Origin: an uncultured Blautia sp.
GTDB taxonomy: Bacteria > Bacillota > Clostridia > Lachnospirales > Lachnospiraceae
Assembly: GCA_900543715.1 (NCBI GenBank)
Contig: UQSX01000059.1
Location: 1-17,782 of the forward strand
Direction of reading: 5' to 3'
DNA: 17,782 bases
Part shown: piece after piece, positions 6,374-13,448 of the stretch
Layout: every line of letters starts with the position of its first letter
How positions within the stretch are numbered: position 1 is the stretch's first letter
The notes under the pieces: model-generated
Database searches by the model: none
Told to the model about the DNA's origin: nothing
The model's input: only the letters and a program-made list of their open reading frames with translations
Program-made: the position numbers and the translations under genes

Positions 6374-7204
6374 ATGATCAATAAAACACAGGAAGATAGA
6401 CTGGATTACCTGCTGGAGGAATTTAAGAAGGACTCTCTTTGGTACAAGGATCTGGAAGTTGGAGAGGATTATCAGGAGAAGCGGAGAGCTTTCCGATCTC
6501 TGATGAATATCCGTATGCCGGGGGCTATGGACCCTGAGGTTCTGGAAGTACAGGATGACTTTCTCCGGAAGGAAGCAGTGGAAAAGGGGATTGTAACTTT
6601 GGAAGAGATTCCCACAGCGGTCCGGCAGTATGGAAGCCGGAGGCCTTTTGGGGATAAGATATCTGTCTGGCAGGGAGATATTACCAGACTGCAGGTGGGA
6701 GCTATTGTGAATGCAGCTAATTCTCAGATGCTGGGCTGCTTTCATCCTTGTCACGGCTGCATTGACAATGCAATCCACAGTGCGGCAGGAATTGAACTGA
6801 GAGAGGCATGCAGCCAGTATATGGAACACCGAAAGGTCCAATATGGCAAGGATTATGAGGAGCCTACAGGCCGGGCAGTACTGACCGAAGGATATAATCT
6901 TCCGGCAGAGTATGTGATCCATACAGTAGGGCCTATTGTCTATGGAGGGCTGACAGAGGAGCTGAAAAAAGATTTAAGAAGCTGCTATGAAAATGTCCTG
7001 AAATGCTGTGCAGAACATGGGATACGTTCTGTTGCTTTCTGCTGTATCAGTACAGGAGAATTTCGATTCCCAAATGAGGAGGCTGCTATAATTGCAGTGT
7101 CTGAAGTAAGGAAATTTCTGGAAGAGCATGAGACGGATTTTGACAGGATCATCTTTAATGTATTTAAGGATATGGACAGAGAGCTTTATAAACAGCTTGT
7201 ATAA
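6374..7204 (+). CDS. Zinc-type macrodomain protein, probable protein ADP-ribose hydrolase
   Basis: A 276-aa protein with a helical N-terminal part (1-90) and a macrodomain (about 95-276). The ADP-ribose loop is seen as G101-D-I-T and I111-V-N-A-A-N. The second loop carries G121-C-F-H-P-C-H-G-C-I-D-N, a Cys/His cluster characteristic of the zinc-containing bacterial macrodomains (SAV0325/SPyM3-like) that remove ADP-ribose from proteins. H183-T-V-G-P and S226-T-G-E-F-R-F-P-N complete the phosphate loops. In Staphylococcus and Streptococcus such genes sit with a sirtuin and lipoate-linked genes; no such partner is visible here. AGGAAAGAGG lies about 11 nt before the ATG. Its own promoter at 6246-6274 suggests independent control. 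Confidence 0.88.
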   Translation: MINKTQEDRLDYLLEEFKKDSLWYKDLEVGEDYQEKRRAFRSLMNIRMPGAMDPEVLEVQDDFLRKEAVEKGIVTLEEIPTAVRQYGSRRPFGDKISVWQGDITRLQVGAIVNAANSQMLGCFHPCHGCIDNAIHSAAGIELREACSQYMEHRKVQYGKDYEEPTGRAVLTEGYNLPAEYVIHTVGPIVYGGLTEELKKDLRSCYENVLKCCAEHGIRSVAFCCISTGEFRFPNEEAAIIAVSEVRKFLEEHETDFDRIIFNVFKDMDRELYKQLV

Positions 7205-7402
7205 AGAGAAAAAATAGAGTGCTGAGAAAGTTATGAAGAGAGGCCGGAATTTCCCTGGACTTTGAAAAAAGATTCTGATAGTATTATCTACATATTGTGC
7301 TGTTTTTGGACATTGCGGAGAGGTTTCGGGCGGAGGCAGTGTGCATTGCTTCAAAAACGGGACAGGATGTGTGAACAGAAAATCCAGGGGGAGAGGCGTG
7401 TC

Positions 7403-8914
7403 ATGTATGAAATAATGAATGCGGATGAAGCAATACGTTTGATACGGGATGGAGATTGTATTTGCGTCAATTCTTTTGTTGGTATTGAAAATCCGGTGGA
7501 ACTTCACGAGGCAATTTATCGAAGATATCAGAGGATGCAGTCACCGCGGCATCTGACGATTATTTCCAGCGCCGGTTTCGGGGTCTGGGATGAAGAACAT
7601 AATGCAGAAGGCTATATTCGGGAGGGGGCGGTAGACAGACTGATCTGTGGTCACTTCGGAGCAATGCTGAGTACGAAGAAATTGGTGCTGGAGGACCGCT
7701 TTGAGGCTTATAATTTGCCCCTGGGCTGCATTTCCCATGCAATCCGAGCCCAGGCCGGAGGGCTGCCGGGGGCGCTTTCCAAAGTGGGACTGGATATTTT
7801 TGTAGATCCCAGGAGAGAGGGACCTGGCATTAACAGAATTTCCATCGATGATTCTCTGGTGAAATATGTGGAAGTGGATGGAGAGGAATTCCTCTACTAT
7901 AAACTGCCTAAAATTACAGTTGCTTTGATAAAAGGAACCGCAGCAGATCGAAAGGGAAATATTTCTTTTGATGATATGTTTATGTCCGGCGATGCGCTGT
8001 CTATCTGCCAGGCTGTAAAGGCAAACCGTGGGAAGGTGATTGTACAGGTAGACCGTCTGGTTGATAGACCTTCTCGTCCCAGAAATGCTATTATTCCGGG
8101 ATGTCTGGTGGACGCTATTGTGGTGGCAGAGCCTGAGGAGAGAAACGAAGCCTATAAGGCTCTGACAGGAAGTTTTGAAATTCCCTATGAGGACTGGAGC
8201 ATGTGGAATGAAAAAATCGACACGGTTTCCTCAAAGCAGACAAAAAACAGTGTGGTAGGCAATATAATCGGCAGACGGGCAGCAAAGGAGCTACGGGTAG
8301 ATGATATTGTTAACATCGGTATTGGAATACCAGAAATGGTCTCCAGACATACCAGAAAAAACGGGATGCTGGATATGGTCACTCTTACAGTTGAGTCTGG
8401 GGGGATTGGGGGCTTTCCTGTCTCGGGAGAAGTTTTTGGAGCCATGATCGGCGCTTCTTCGGTTTATGATATGGCCAATCAGTTCGACCTTTATGATAAC
8501 GGTGGTCTGGATATCTGCTTTATGGGAGCACTGGAAGTGGACAAGGAAGGAAATGTCAATGCTCATCGGGGAACAGGGGCTTTTGCCGGAATCGGTGGTT
8601 TTGCTAATATTACGGCGAAGACGCCAACGGTTGTATTCTGTATGACTTTCAATACAAAGGGACTGGAAGTTTCCCAGAAAAAAGGCGTTGTAACAATTCA
8701 TAAAGAAGGTTCTGTTCCAAAATTTGTGGACAGCGTTGGGAGCATTAGCTTTTCAGCGAAGCGGGCCATAGCCAATGGACAGAAAGTGCTGTATGTAACT
8801 GAACGCTGTGTTTTTCGGCTGACACCAAAAGGGTTAAAACTAATAGAGGTCTATCCTGGCGTGGATATGGAAAGAGATATTCTTGGGAGGCTGCCTTTTG
8901 AGGTGGAAAAATAA
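7403..8914 (+). CDS. Fused alpha-beta CoA-transferase (class I; propionate/acyl-CoA:acetate type)
   Basis: A 503-aa protein carrying both halves of a class I CoA-transferase in one chain, as in propionate CoA-transferase (Pct/YdiF type). These enzymes move CoA between short-chain acids through a covalent glutamyl-CoA intermediate. The N-terminal half (about 1-270) has the glycine-rich start D-A-I-V-V-A-E-P at its end. The C-terminal half opens with V303-N-I-G-I-G-I-P-E. E331 in T-V-E-S-G-G-I-G-G is the expected catalytic glutamate. The frame opens earlier (7262), but GGGGGAGAGG just before ATG 7403 fixes the start; the extra residues look non-coding. A hairpin lies downstream at 8949. Exact acid substrates cannot be assigned. 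The 198 nt upstream hold no convincing promoter. Confidence 0.88.
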   Translation: MYEIMNADEAIRLIRDGDCICVNSFVGIENPVELHEAIYRRYQRMQSPRHLTIISSAGFGVWDEEHNAEGYIREGAVDRLICGHFGAMLSTKKLVLEDRFEAYNLPLGCISHAIRAQAGGLPGALSKVGLDIFVDPRREGPGINRISIDDSLVKYVEVDGEEFLYYKLPKITVALIKGTAADRKGNISFDDMFMSGDALSICQAVKANRGKVIVQVDRLVDRPSRPRNAIIPGCLVDAIVVAEPEERNEAYKALTGSFEIPYEDWSMWNEKIDTVSSKQTKNSVVGNIIGRRAAKELRVDDIVNIGIGIPEMVSRHTRKNGMLDMVTLTVESGGIGGFPVSGEVFGAMIGASSVYDMANQFDLYDNGGLDICFMGALEVDKEGNVNAHRGTGAFAGIGGFANITAKTPTVVFCMTFNTKGLEVSQKKGVVTIHKEGSVPKFVDSVGSISFSAKRAIANGQKVLYVTERCVFRLTPKGLKLIEVYPGVDMERDILGRLPFEVEK

Positions 8915-8948
8915 TACATTAGGACCTCAATATTAGGGAATATAATAT

Positions 8949-8989
8949 CACCTCGGATTCAAAACTGCACAGGGATTGAATCCGGGGTG
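8949..8989. terminator. 14-bp hairpin after the CoA-transferase gene
   Basis: CACCTCGGATTCAA (8949-8962) pairs with TTGAATCCGGGGTG (8976-8989) with one T-G wobble and a 13-nt loop. AACTTTTCC follows, a weak T-run, so it may act as terminator of the CoA-transferase transcript. Its right arm covers the GTG at 8987 that opens the AraC-like remnant, so it could also mask that start. Confidence 0.5.
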
Positions 8990-9460
8990 AACTTTTCCTC
9001 AGATGAAGATATTTTACAAGCCTTTTGCCCGGTCAGATGGTACAATAAAGGCTGGCAGGAGGAATGGCGAAACGTGAAAAAGGCAGACGGAAGCTTTCCT
9101 GTAAAGGCAGAGAATATTATAGTGACTGGAGGAGATATCCTTCCTTTCCACCCGGGAGACAACCATTCCTGTTCTCAGGAAGATGGGGAAGACCTGGATT
9201 ACAGAGGTCTGAATATCTCCAAAGAAGTAATGACGACACTGACAATAGAACTGACGGGAAAAAGAGAACTGCCCGCCTTTTCCAAAAACGTAATAAAAGA
9301 GCTAGAAGCAGCACTGGGAAACGGATTTTCAGACCAAAGCCATTTTACCAATTATTTTACCAGTTTTACAGGGATCCCTCCCGGCAGCTACCGAGAAATC
9401 TACCGGATAAAAGAGGATACTAAAGAGAACGGGACTAATTTAAAAGAAAGGACAGAATAA
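8987..9460 (+). pseudogene. Internally deleted AraC-family regulator remnant
   Basis: The 157-aa reading frame carries two pieces of an AraC-type regulator. Residues about 38-80 resemble the end of a sugar-sensing cupin (G48-G-D-I-L-P-F-H-P-G-D-N-H and D71-Y-R-G-L-N-I). Residues 110-138 are the second DNA-binding helix region (N112-G-F-S-D-Q-S-H-F-T-N-Y-F...G-I-P-P-G-S-Y-R-E). The first helix-turn-helix, the linker and the start of the cupin are missing; intact members have about 270-300 aa. There is no clear ribosome site. The frame continues, after the stop at 8912-8914, from the CoA-transferase frame. It probably lost about 120 codons in frame. It ends 7 nt before the transporter, whose regulator it may once have been. 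Confidence 0.65.
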
Positions 9461-9467
9461 GAGTGAT

Positions 9468-10361
9468 ATGAAGAAGAAAAATTATATAGGACATTTAACA
9501 GCAGCTTTGACCATTCTTATCTGGGGAACTACTTTCATTTCTACAAAAGTGTTGCTGGAGGACTTTCAGCCTATAGAAATACTGGTGTTCCGCTTTGTTA
9601 TTGGATTTGTGCTTTTATTGCTGCTGAGCCCTAGAAAATTAAAAACGACAGGGACAGGAGAAGAGCTGTTGTTTGCAGGCGCAGGATTATGCGGGATTTG
9701 CCTATATTACCTTCTGGAAAATATTGCCCTGACTTATACTCTGGCTTCTAATGTAGGAGTGATCATTTCTGCTGCTCCCTTTTTCACCGCCATACTGGCC
9801 CATATACTCATGAAGGAAGAGGAAAAATTGGGGGTTCCTTTTTTCATAGGCTTTCTCATGGCTATGGCTGGAATCGTGATGATCAGTTTTAATGGGGCAG
9901 AACTTAAGTTGAATCCTACAGGGGACCTTTTGGCACTGCTGGCGGCTCTGGTGTGGGCAGTATACTCTATTCTTTCCAGAAAAATCAGCAGTCTGGGCTA
10001 TCCGGTGGTGCTGACTACCCGGAGGACTTTTTTCTATGGTATCTTGTTTATGATACCAGCTTCTTTTCTGCTGGACTTTAGGCTGAATCTGGCACCTCTG
10101 GGAAAACCTGTGAACCTGCTGAATATCCTTTATCTGGGAGCAGGAGCCTCAGCACTGTGCTTTGTTACCTGGAATTTTTCCGTAAAGAAACTGGGAGCTG
10201 TGAAGACCAGCATTTATATCTACCTGGTGCCGGTAATCACGGTGATTGCTTCAGCCCTTATTCTACACGAGCAGATAACAGTGATGTCAGCTCTGGGAGT
10301 TCTGCTTACCCTAGTCGGCCTGGGCATATCTGAGATGAAGCTGAAAAGAAAAAAGAGCTGA
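9468..10361 (+). CDS. DMT-family (EamA) transporter
   Basis: A 297-aa integral membrane protein with about ten hydrophobic helices arranged as two EamA repeats, typical of drug/metabolite exporters. Repeat one runs from L9-T-A-A-L-T-I-L-I-W-G-T-T-F-I-S-T-K to about residue 140; repeat two starts near G148-D-L-L-A-L-L-A-A-L-V-W-A-V-Y-S. The motif W-G-x-x-F near the start is a family hallmark. A basic tail (K-L-K-R-K-K-S) marks a cytoplasmic C-terminus. The ribosome site is weak and translation may be coupled to the reading frame ending at 9460. The hairpin at 10426-10463 ends the unit. The substrate is not predictable. Confidence 0.88.
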   Translation: MKKKNYIGHLTAALTILIWGTTFISTKVLLEDFQPIEILVFRFVIGFVLLLLLSPRKLKTTGTGEELLFAGAGLCGICLYYLLENIALTYTLASNVGVIISAAPFFTAILAHILMKEEEKLGVPFFIGFLMAMAGIVMISFNGAELKLNPTGDLLALLAALVWAVYSILSRKISSLGYPVVLTTRRTFFYGILFMIPASFLLDFRLNLAPLGKPVNLLNILYLGAGASALCFVTWNFSVKKLGAVKTSIYIYLVPVITVIASALILHEQITVMSALGVLLTLVGLGISEMKLKRKKS

Positions 10362-10425
10362 ATGGCTTTATATTTCCGCAGAGAGATATCGAATTTGAAA
10401 TGTGAATAAGAGTAATTCATAGAAA

Positions 10426-10463
10426 GTCTGCTTTGTGCAAAAACAGTACAGGGCAGGCTTTTT
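10426..10463 (+). terminator. Intrinsic terminator after the DMT transporter
   Basis: Arm 10426-10436 pairs over 11 bp (three G-U) with arm 10448-10458 around an 11-nt loop, followed by TTTTT (10459-10463). Confidence 0.65.
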
Positions 10464-10485
10464 ATGGGATATTGCAGAAATTTTA

Positions 10486-10514
10486 TTGTGTATGTCAAGG
10501 AGATTTGCTATTAT
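10486..10514 (+). promoter_or_regulatory. Probable promoter of the M24 peptidase remnant
   Basis: -35 TTGTGT (10486-10491), 17-bp spacer, -10 TATTAT (10509-10514). The start would be near 10521, with AGGAGG at 10546-10551 before the ATG at 10556. The control region therefore looks intact although the gene is broken. Confidence 0.5.
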
Positions 10515-10555
10515 CTTCATAAAGATGGGGAAGAATCTGCCCCATAGGAGGATGT

Positions 10556-10958
10556 ATGGACTATAAGCAGTGCAGGATATTGGAAAAGAGACTATGGAAT
10601 ATATAAAAAGGGTGCTGGAGCCCGGAATGAGTCTCATAGAAGTTCGAAAATTATGTGAGGATAAAATGCTGGAGTTGGGAGCAGATTCCTTCTGGTACCC
10701 TTTGAAAAACTTTTTTATCATATGAACAAACAGATTACTGAGAAGGGATACGTGAATCTTGACTTTCTTGGAAATCTGGGACATTCTATCGAGAGAAGAA
10801 GCGGAGACCGTATTTATATAGAGAAGGGCAATAAGAAAAAGCTCAGCGAAGTTTCTTATTTCACTTTCGAACCGCACATTTCCAAAGAAAACTCTGATTA
10901 TGGATATAAATGGGAAAACATTTACTATCTGGAAGAGGGGAAATTAAAGGAATTATAG
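10556..10958 (+). pseudogene. M24 metallopeptidase-like gene, frameshifted and internally deleted
   Basis: AGGAGG precedes ATG 10556, which reads M-D-Y-K and then leaves frame. From 10567 another frame reads A-V-Q-D-I-G-K-E-T-M-E-Y-I-K...L-E-P-G-M-S-L-I-E-V-R-K...A-D-S-F-W-Y, the start of an M24 (Xaa-Pro peptidase-like) catalytic domain. One lost A in codon 4 explains the shift. After W-Y (10693-10698) a third frame from 10701 reads F-E-K-L-F-Y-H-M-N-K-Q, then L-G-H-S-I-E and F-T-F-E-P-H-I, the end of the same family. The middle, with the two metal aspartates, is gone, probably more than 80 codons. The C-terminal 78 codons from ATG 10722 remain open. No working enzyme can be made. Confidence 0.75.
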
Positions 10959-11088
10959 GAGTATTTTTATTGAGGATGAGTAGCAGGGCAGGATTATACC
11001 CATTTGTCCAATTTAAAACTAAAGGAGAATGGATAGCTGCAAAAAGAGACGTTACAAAGGAGACATAATTAATTTTGGAGGTAGTGTG

Positions 11089-11481
11089 ATGATTAAAAAT
11101 ACTTATCTGGACATTGCGGAAAATGACCTGCAATATCTGGAAGCTGTGCTGAAAACCGGGAATACAATTTATAACCAATTAGCAGTACAATGCCAGCAGG
11201 TTGCGGAAAAATTTTTAAAGGGATATCTAGATCGGATGCTTTTAGAGGAAGATGTTTCAGAATTGCTCAGAAAAAACAGCCTGAAAAAAATCGCAGCAAA
11301 ATTAAACGATATAAAATCAGAATTAGAGTTGGATACCATAGGTCTGGCCTATCTTACAGATTTTTATTTTGATGCACGATATCCCGGTGATGATTTTTAT
11401 ACTGTATCAAAAGAAGAATTTGAAAAATGCCTTGCTATTATGTATGATACAGTGAAAAAATTAAAATCAATCAATCTATAA
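11089..11481 (+). CDS. HEPN-domain protein without catalytic histidine
   Basis: A 130-aa helical protein with the HEPN pattern: Q33-C-Q-Q-V-A-E-K-F-L-K-G-Y-L in the first helix pair and Y92-F-D-A-R-Y-P-G-D-D-F-Y-T-V near the end. HEPN proteins are often RNases with an R-x4-6-H motif, usually beside an MNT nucleotidyltransferase. This sequence contains no histidine at all; the usual H-N/S-L-x-x-L region reads R61-K-N-S-L-K-K-I, so RNase activity is unlikely. GGAGG 7 nt before ATG 11089 decides the start over the in-frame ATG 11029. No MNT gene is next to it. Its stop overlaps the start of the methyltransferase-like gene by one base, which suggests coupling. Confidence 0.75.
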   Translation: MIKNTYLDIAENDLQYLEAVLKTGNTIYNQLAVQCQQVAEKFLKGYLDRMLLEEDVSELLRKNSLKKIAAKLNDIKSELELDTIGLAYLTDFYFDARYPGDDFYTVSKEEFEKCLAIMYDTVKKLKSINL

Positions 11482-12008
11482 TGACTATGAATGGAATTTT
11501 CTTACTTTTGCCTTTTTTGATGATCAGATTCTTGCTGCCCTTCATTTTAAATCCGAAATCCCTGGCTAGGGCAGCCTATTTTGCACCGGTACAGGGGAGG
11601 GAAAAAGCAGCCTATTATATCTATCAGATATCAAATATTGCAATGTTTGTATATTTGCTTTTTCTGAATGTTCTGATAGAGAATTCCTGGCAGTTTTATA
11701 CAGGGATTGTCAGTTACATTTTGGGACTTGGCTTATGCTCGGCTGCAATGGTCAATTTTTCTTTTCCTGACGAGATGGGTTTTAACAATAAGGGACTTTA
11801 CAAGTTTTCACGGAATCCAATGTATGTTGCTTATTTCATCTGCTTTATAGGTATGGCTCTTTTGACTCAGTCATGGATACTGCTGGGGGTGGTGATGTTG
11901 TTTCAGATTTCTGCTCATTGGATAATACTGGCTGAGGAGAGATGGTGTATACAGAAATTTGAGGAAGCATACAGAGAATATATGAAAAGAGTAAGACGTT
12001 ACATTTGA
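11481..12008 (+). CDS. ICMT/PEMT-like membrane methyltransferase family protein
   Basis: A 175-aa membrane protein of the isoprenylcysteine/phospholipid methyltransferase type. About five hydrophobic segments are seen (5-23, 46-66, 72-91, 113-130, 132-150). The C-terminal signature is present: G105-L-Y-K-F-S-R-N-P-M-Y followed by A151-E-E-R-W-C-I-Q-K-F-E-E-A-Y-R-E-Y-M-K-R-V-R-R-Y. In the family the R-x-P-x-Y and E-E segments form the S-adenosylmethionine and substrate site. Bacteria have no prenylated CaaX proteins, so the substrate is probably a lipid or small molecule; this is inference. The ATG overlaps the HEPN stop by one base (TAATG) with no good ribosome site. A second ATG lies at 11487. 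Confidence 0.78.
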   Translation: MTMNGIFLLLPFLMIRFLLPFILNPKSLARAAYFAPVQGREKAAYYIYQISNIAMFVYLLFLNVLIENSWQFYTGIVSYILGLGLCSAAMVNFSFPDEMGFNNKGLYKFSRNPMYVAYFICFIGMALLTQSWILLGVVMLFQISAHWIILAEERWCIQKFEEAYREYMKRVRRYI

Positions 12009-12047
12009 TTCGAAAAAAGGCTTATAGTGATAGGAGGAGGTATAGCT

Positions 12048-12494
12048 ATGCAGGCAATCTGCGGTTTGAACTGTTGTGAGGAATGTAAGAGAAGAGAGGA
12101 ATGCGGAGGCTGTATAAAAACAGAAGGACACCCTTTCGGCGGCAGGTGTATTGCCGCTGAGATTATTAAGCAGGGAGGCACTGAGGCGTTTCATAAATTC
12201 AAAAAGGACTTGATGGATGAATTTAACAGTCTTAGGATTGAAAACCTGGAGGTAAAAGATCTGAACTTGCTGAACGGATTTTTCGTTAATCTGGAGTATC
12301 CGCTGGCTAATGGACAGACTGTAAAACTGCTGGAGGATAGCAACATATACTGGGGCAATCAGATAGAAATCCCCGAAAGTGACCGGTGTTATGGGATTGT
12401 GGGGGATGATAAATACCTTCTGGTCTGTTCCTATAAATGCAATGGCACAGAGCCCCAGATTATCTGCTATAAGAAAAGAAAAAACAGCGATTAA
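12048..12494 (+). CDS. DUF3795-like cysteine-rich protein
   Basis: A 148-aa protein with a cysteine-rich N-terminus, C5-x3-C9-C10-x2-C13-x5-C19-x2-C22-x11-C34, that resembles the DUF3795 zinc- or cluster-binding motif (C-G-L-x-C...C-x-x-C). The rest (40-148) is a mixed alpha/beta region with no family I recognise. AGGAGGAGG (12032-12040) seven bases before ATG 12048 is a near-perfect ribosome site and fixes the start, although the frame opens at 12027. It follows the methyltransferase-like gene by 39 nt and may share its transcript. The function of the family is unknown to me; a metal-binding role is inferred only from the cysteines. Confidence 0.75.
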   Translation: MQAICGLNCCEECKRREECGGCIKTEGHPFGGRCIAAEIIKQGGTEAFHKFKKDLMDEFNSLRIENLEVKDLNLLNGFFVNLEYPLANGQTVKLLEDSNIYWGNQIEIPESDRCYGIVGDDKYLLVCSYKCNGTEPQIICYKKRKNSD

Positions 12495-12514
12495 AGGAAA
12501 TCAGGGGGCAGAAA

Positions 12515-12713
12515 ATGAGTATAAATCCATATTTAATAGACTTTTATAATACTTATGATGAGGACAGACGGCTGTGCCTTGTTTATGAGAGAAGCTGTTG
12601 ACGCTATGGACGAGGAAACTTTTCAGTTATATTTAAAGTATCATTTTGCTACCTGTGAAAGAGAAGACTTGGCGGGAGTTACCAGCCATGCTATTGATAT
12701 CTTTCAGAAGTAA
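12515..12713 (+). pseudogene. SAM-dependent methyltransferase remnant, internally deleted
   Basis: ATG 12515 starts N-P-Y-L-I-D-F-Y-N-T-Y-D-E-D-R-R-L, the usual start of a class I SAM methyltransferase common in Lachnospiraceae, then runs out of frame into a stop at 12599. From about 12585 another frame reads M-R-E-A-V-D-A-M-D-E-E-T-F, then Y-L-K-Y-H-F-A-T-C-E-R-E and S-H-A-I-D-I-F-Q-K, ending at TAA 12711-12713, which is the usual end of the same protein. The whole Rossmann core with the SAM-binding G-x-G-x-G is missing (about 170 codons). AGGGGG before the ATG is still a usable ribosome site. The join lies within about 12570-12584. Confidence 0.78.
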
Positions 12714-12756
12714 AAAGGTTTTTAAAGGAATGTAGCAGGATTGCAGGAGGATTAAG

Positions 12757-13221
12757 ATGGCATTTTTATACAAACAGGCAACCATTGAAGATCTGGATAT
12801 ATTAACAGAAACAAGAATAGAGATATTGAGGGCTGCCAACCAATTATCTCAAGATGTTGATATGACGGAGGTAGAAGAGCAGTCTTATGAATACTATAAA
12901 AAAGCTCTTTGTGACGGGAACCATATGGCATATCTGGTTTTTGAGGAAAATGATTTCGTAGGTGCAGGAGGAATCAGCTTCTTTCAGGTTATGCCTACAT
13001 ATCATAATCCAACAGGAAGAAAAGCCTATATTATGAATATGTATACAAGACCAGAATATCGAAGAAAGGGTATTGCCTATAAGACATTAGATCTTCTTGT
13101 GAAAGAGGCTAAGGACAGGGGAATCACAGCTATTTCTCTGGAAGCCACTGCTATGGGGCGGCCTTTATATGAAAAATATGGTTTTGTGAATATGGCTCAT
13201 GAAATGGAGCTGCCGATATAA
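12757..13221 (+). CDS. GNAT-family N-acetyltransferase
   Basis: A 154-aa cytoplasmic acetyltransferase that would transfer acetyl from acetyl-CoA to an amine. The acetyl-CoA motif A is intact: Y91-I-M-N-M-Y-T-R-P-E-Y-R-R-K-G-I-A, with R102-R-K-G-I-A as the pyrophosphate loop (R-x-x-G-x-A), followed by a helix to about 120. The C-terminal Y138-E-K-Y-G-F is the motif B/C Y-x-x-x-G-F element. Length is typical. GGAGG precedes the ATG, and the hairpin at 13243-13284 ends the gene. The substrate cannot be predicted. Confidence 0.88.
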   Translation: MAFLYKQATIEDLDILTETRIEILRAANQLSQDVDMTEVEEQSYEYYKKALCDGNHMAYLVFEENDFVGAGGISFFQVMPTYHNPTGRKAYIMNMYTRPEYRRKGIAYKTLDLLVKEAKDRGITAISLEATAMGRPLYEKYGFVNMAHEMELPI

Positions 13222-13242
13222 AAAGTAAAAAGAGACCGAAAG

Positions 13243-13284
13243 AAAAGCTGCCGTACCTGCGACTTACTGGTACGGCAGCTTTTT
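13243..13284 (+). terminator. Strong intrinsic terminator after the GNAT gene
   Basis: A perfect 15-bp stem pairs 13243-13257 with 13269-13283 around an 11-nt loop. The right arm ends in a T-run (to 13284). Confidence 0.9.
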
Positions 13285-13373
13285 CTGTGAGGCTTCTGAT
13301 AATGCAGATTTTAATAGAATTATTTTCCGGACTTTTGTTTCAGAATTGTTAAATTTTAAAACTTAGCAAAAAT

Positions 13374-13391
13374 AAACAAAAATGAAACAAA
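13374..13391. repeat. 18-nt direct repeat, copy A
   Basis: AAACAAAAATGAAACAAA differs from copy B at 13800-13817 at one base only. It lies just upstream of the palindrome at 13391-13405 and of the first small membrane-protein gene. Confidence 0.7.
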
Positions 13392-13405
13392 ACTATGATA
13401 TAGTT
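13391..13405. promoter_or_regulatory. 15-nt palindrome A (possible operator)
   Basis: AACTAT (13391-13396) and ATAGTT (13400-13405) are exact reverse complements around GAT. It sits about 15-25 nt before the ribosome-site-like GAGGGGG at 13420. Its length and 3-nt centre match palindrome B, but its arms differ. Confidence 0.5.
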
Positions 13406-13448
13406 ATCCTATAAAAAGAGAGGGGGAATAGCGGAATTTGAAAAGACG

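Noticed and set aside
7282..7374. Short frame reading F-L-D-I-A-E-R-F-R-A-E-A-V-C-I-A-S-K-T-G-Q-D-V
   Set aside because: It looks protein-like and could be another gene tail, but only 30 codons are open, with no start or family match I can name.
7262..7402. N-terminal extension of the CoA-transferase
   Set aside because: The added residues do not resemble the family, and a strong ribosome site lies just before ATG 7403.
9064..9423. 119-codon frame overlapping the AraC remnant
   Set aside because: It is Arg/Lys-rich and out of frame with the recognisable AraC motifs, so it is a shadow.
10976..11068. 30-codon frame (M-S-S-R-A-G-L-Y-P-F-V-Q-F-K-T-K-G-E-W-I-A-A-K-R-D) before the HEPN gene
   Set aside because: The composition looks natural and it may be one more remnant, but it has no good ribosome site and I recognise no family.
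11029..11088. Upstream start for the HEPN gene
   Set aside because: The AAAGGAG before ATG 11029 is too close to the start codon, while GGAGG is well placed for ATG 11089.
11089..12008. HEPN/MNT toxin-antitoxin pair
   Set aside because: The partner gene is a membrane methyltransferase-like protein, not a nucleotidyltransferase, and the HEPN protein lacks any histidine.
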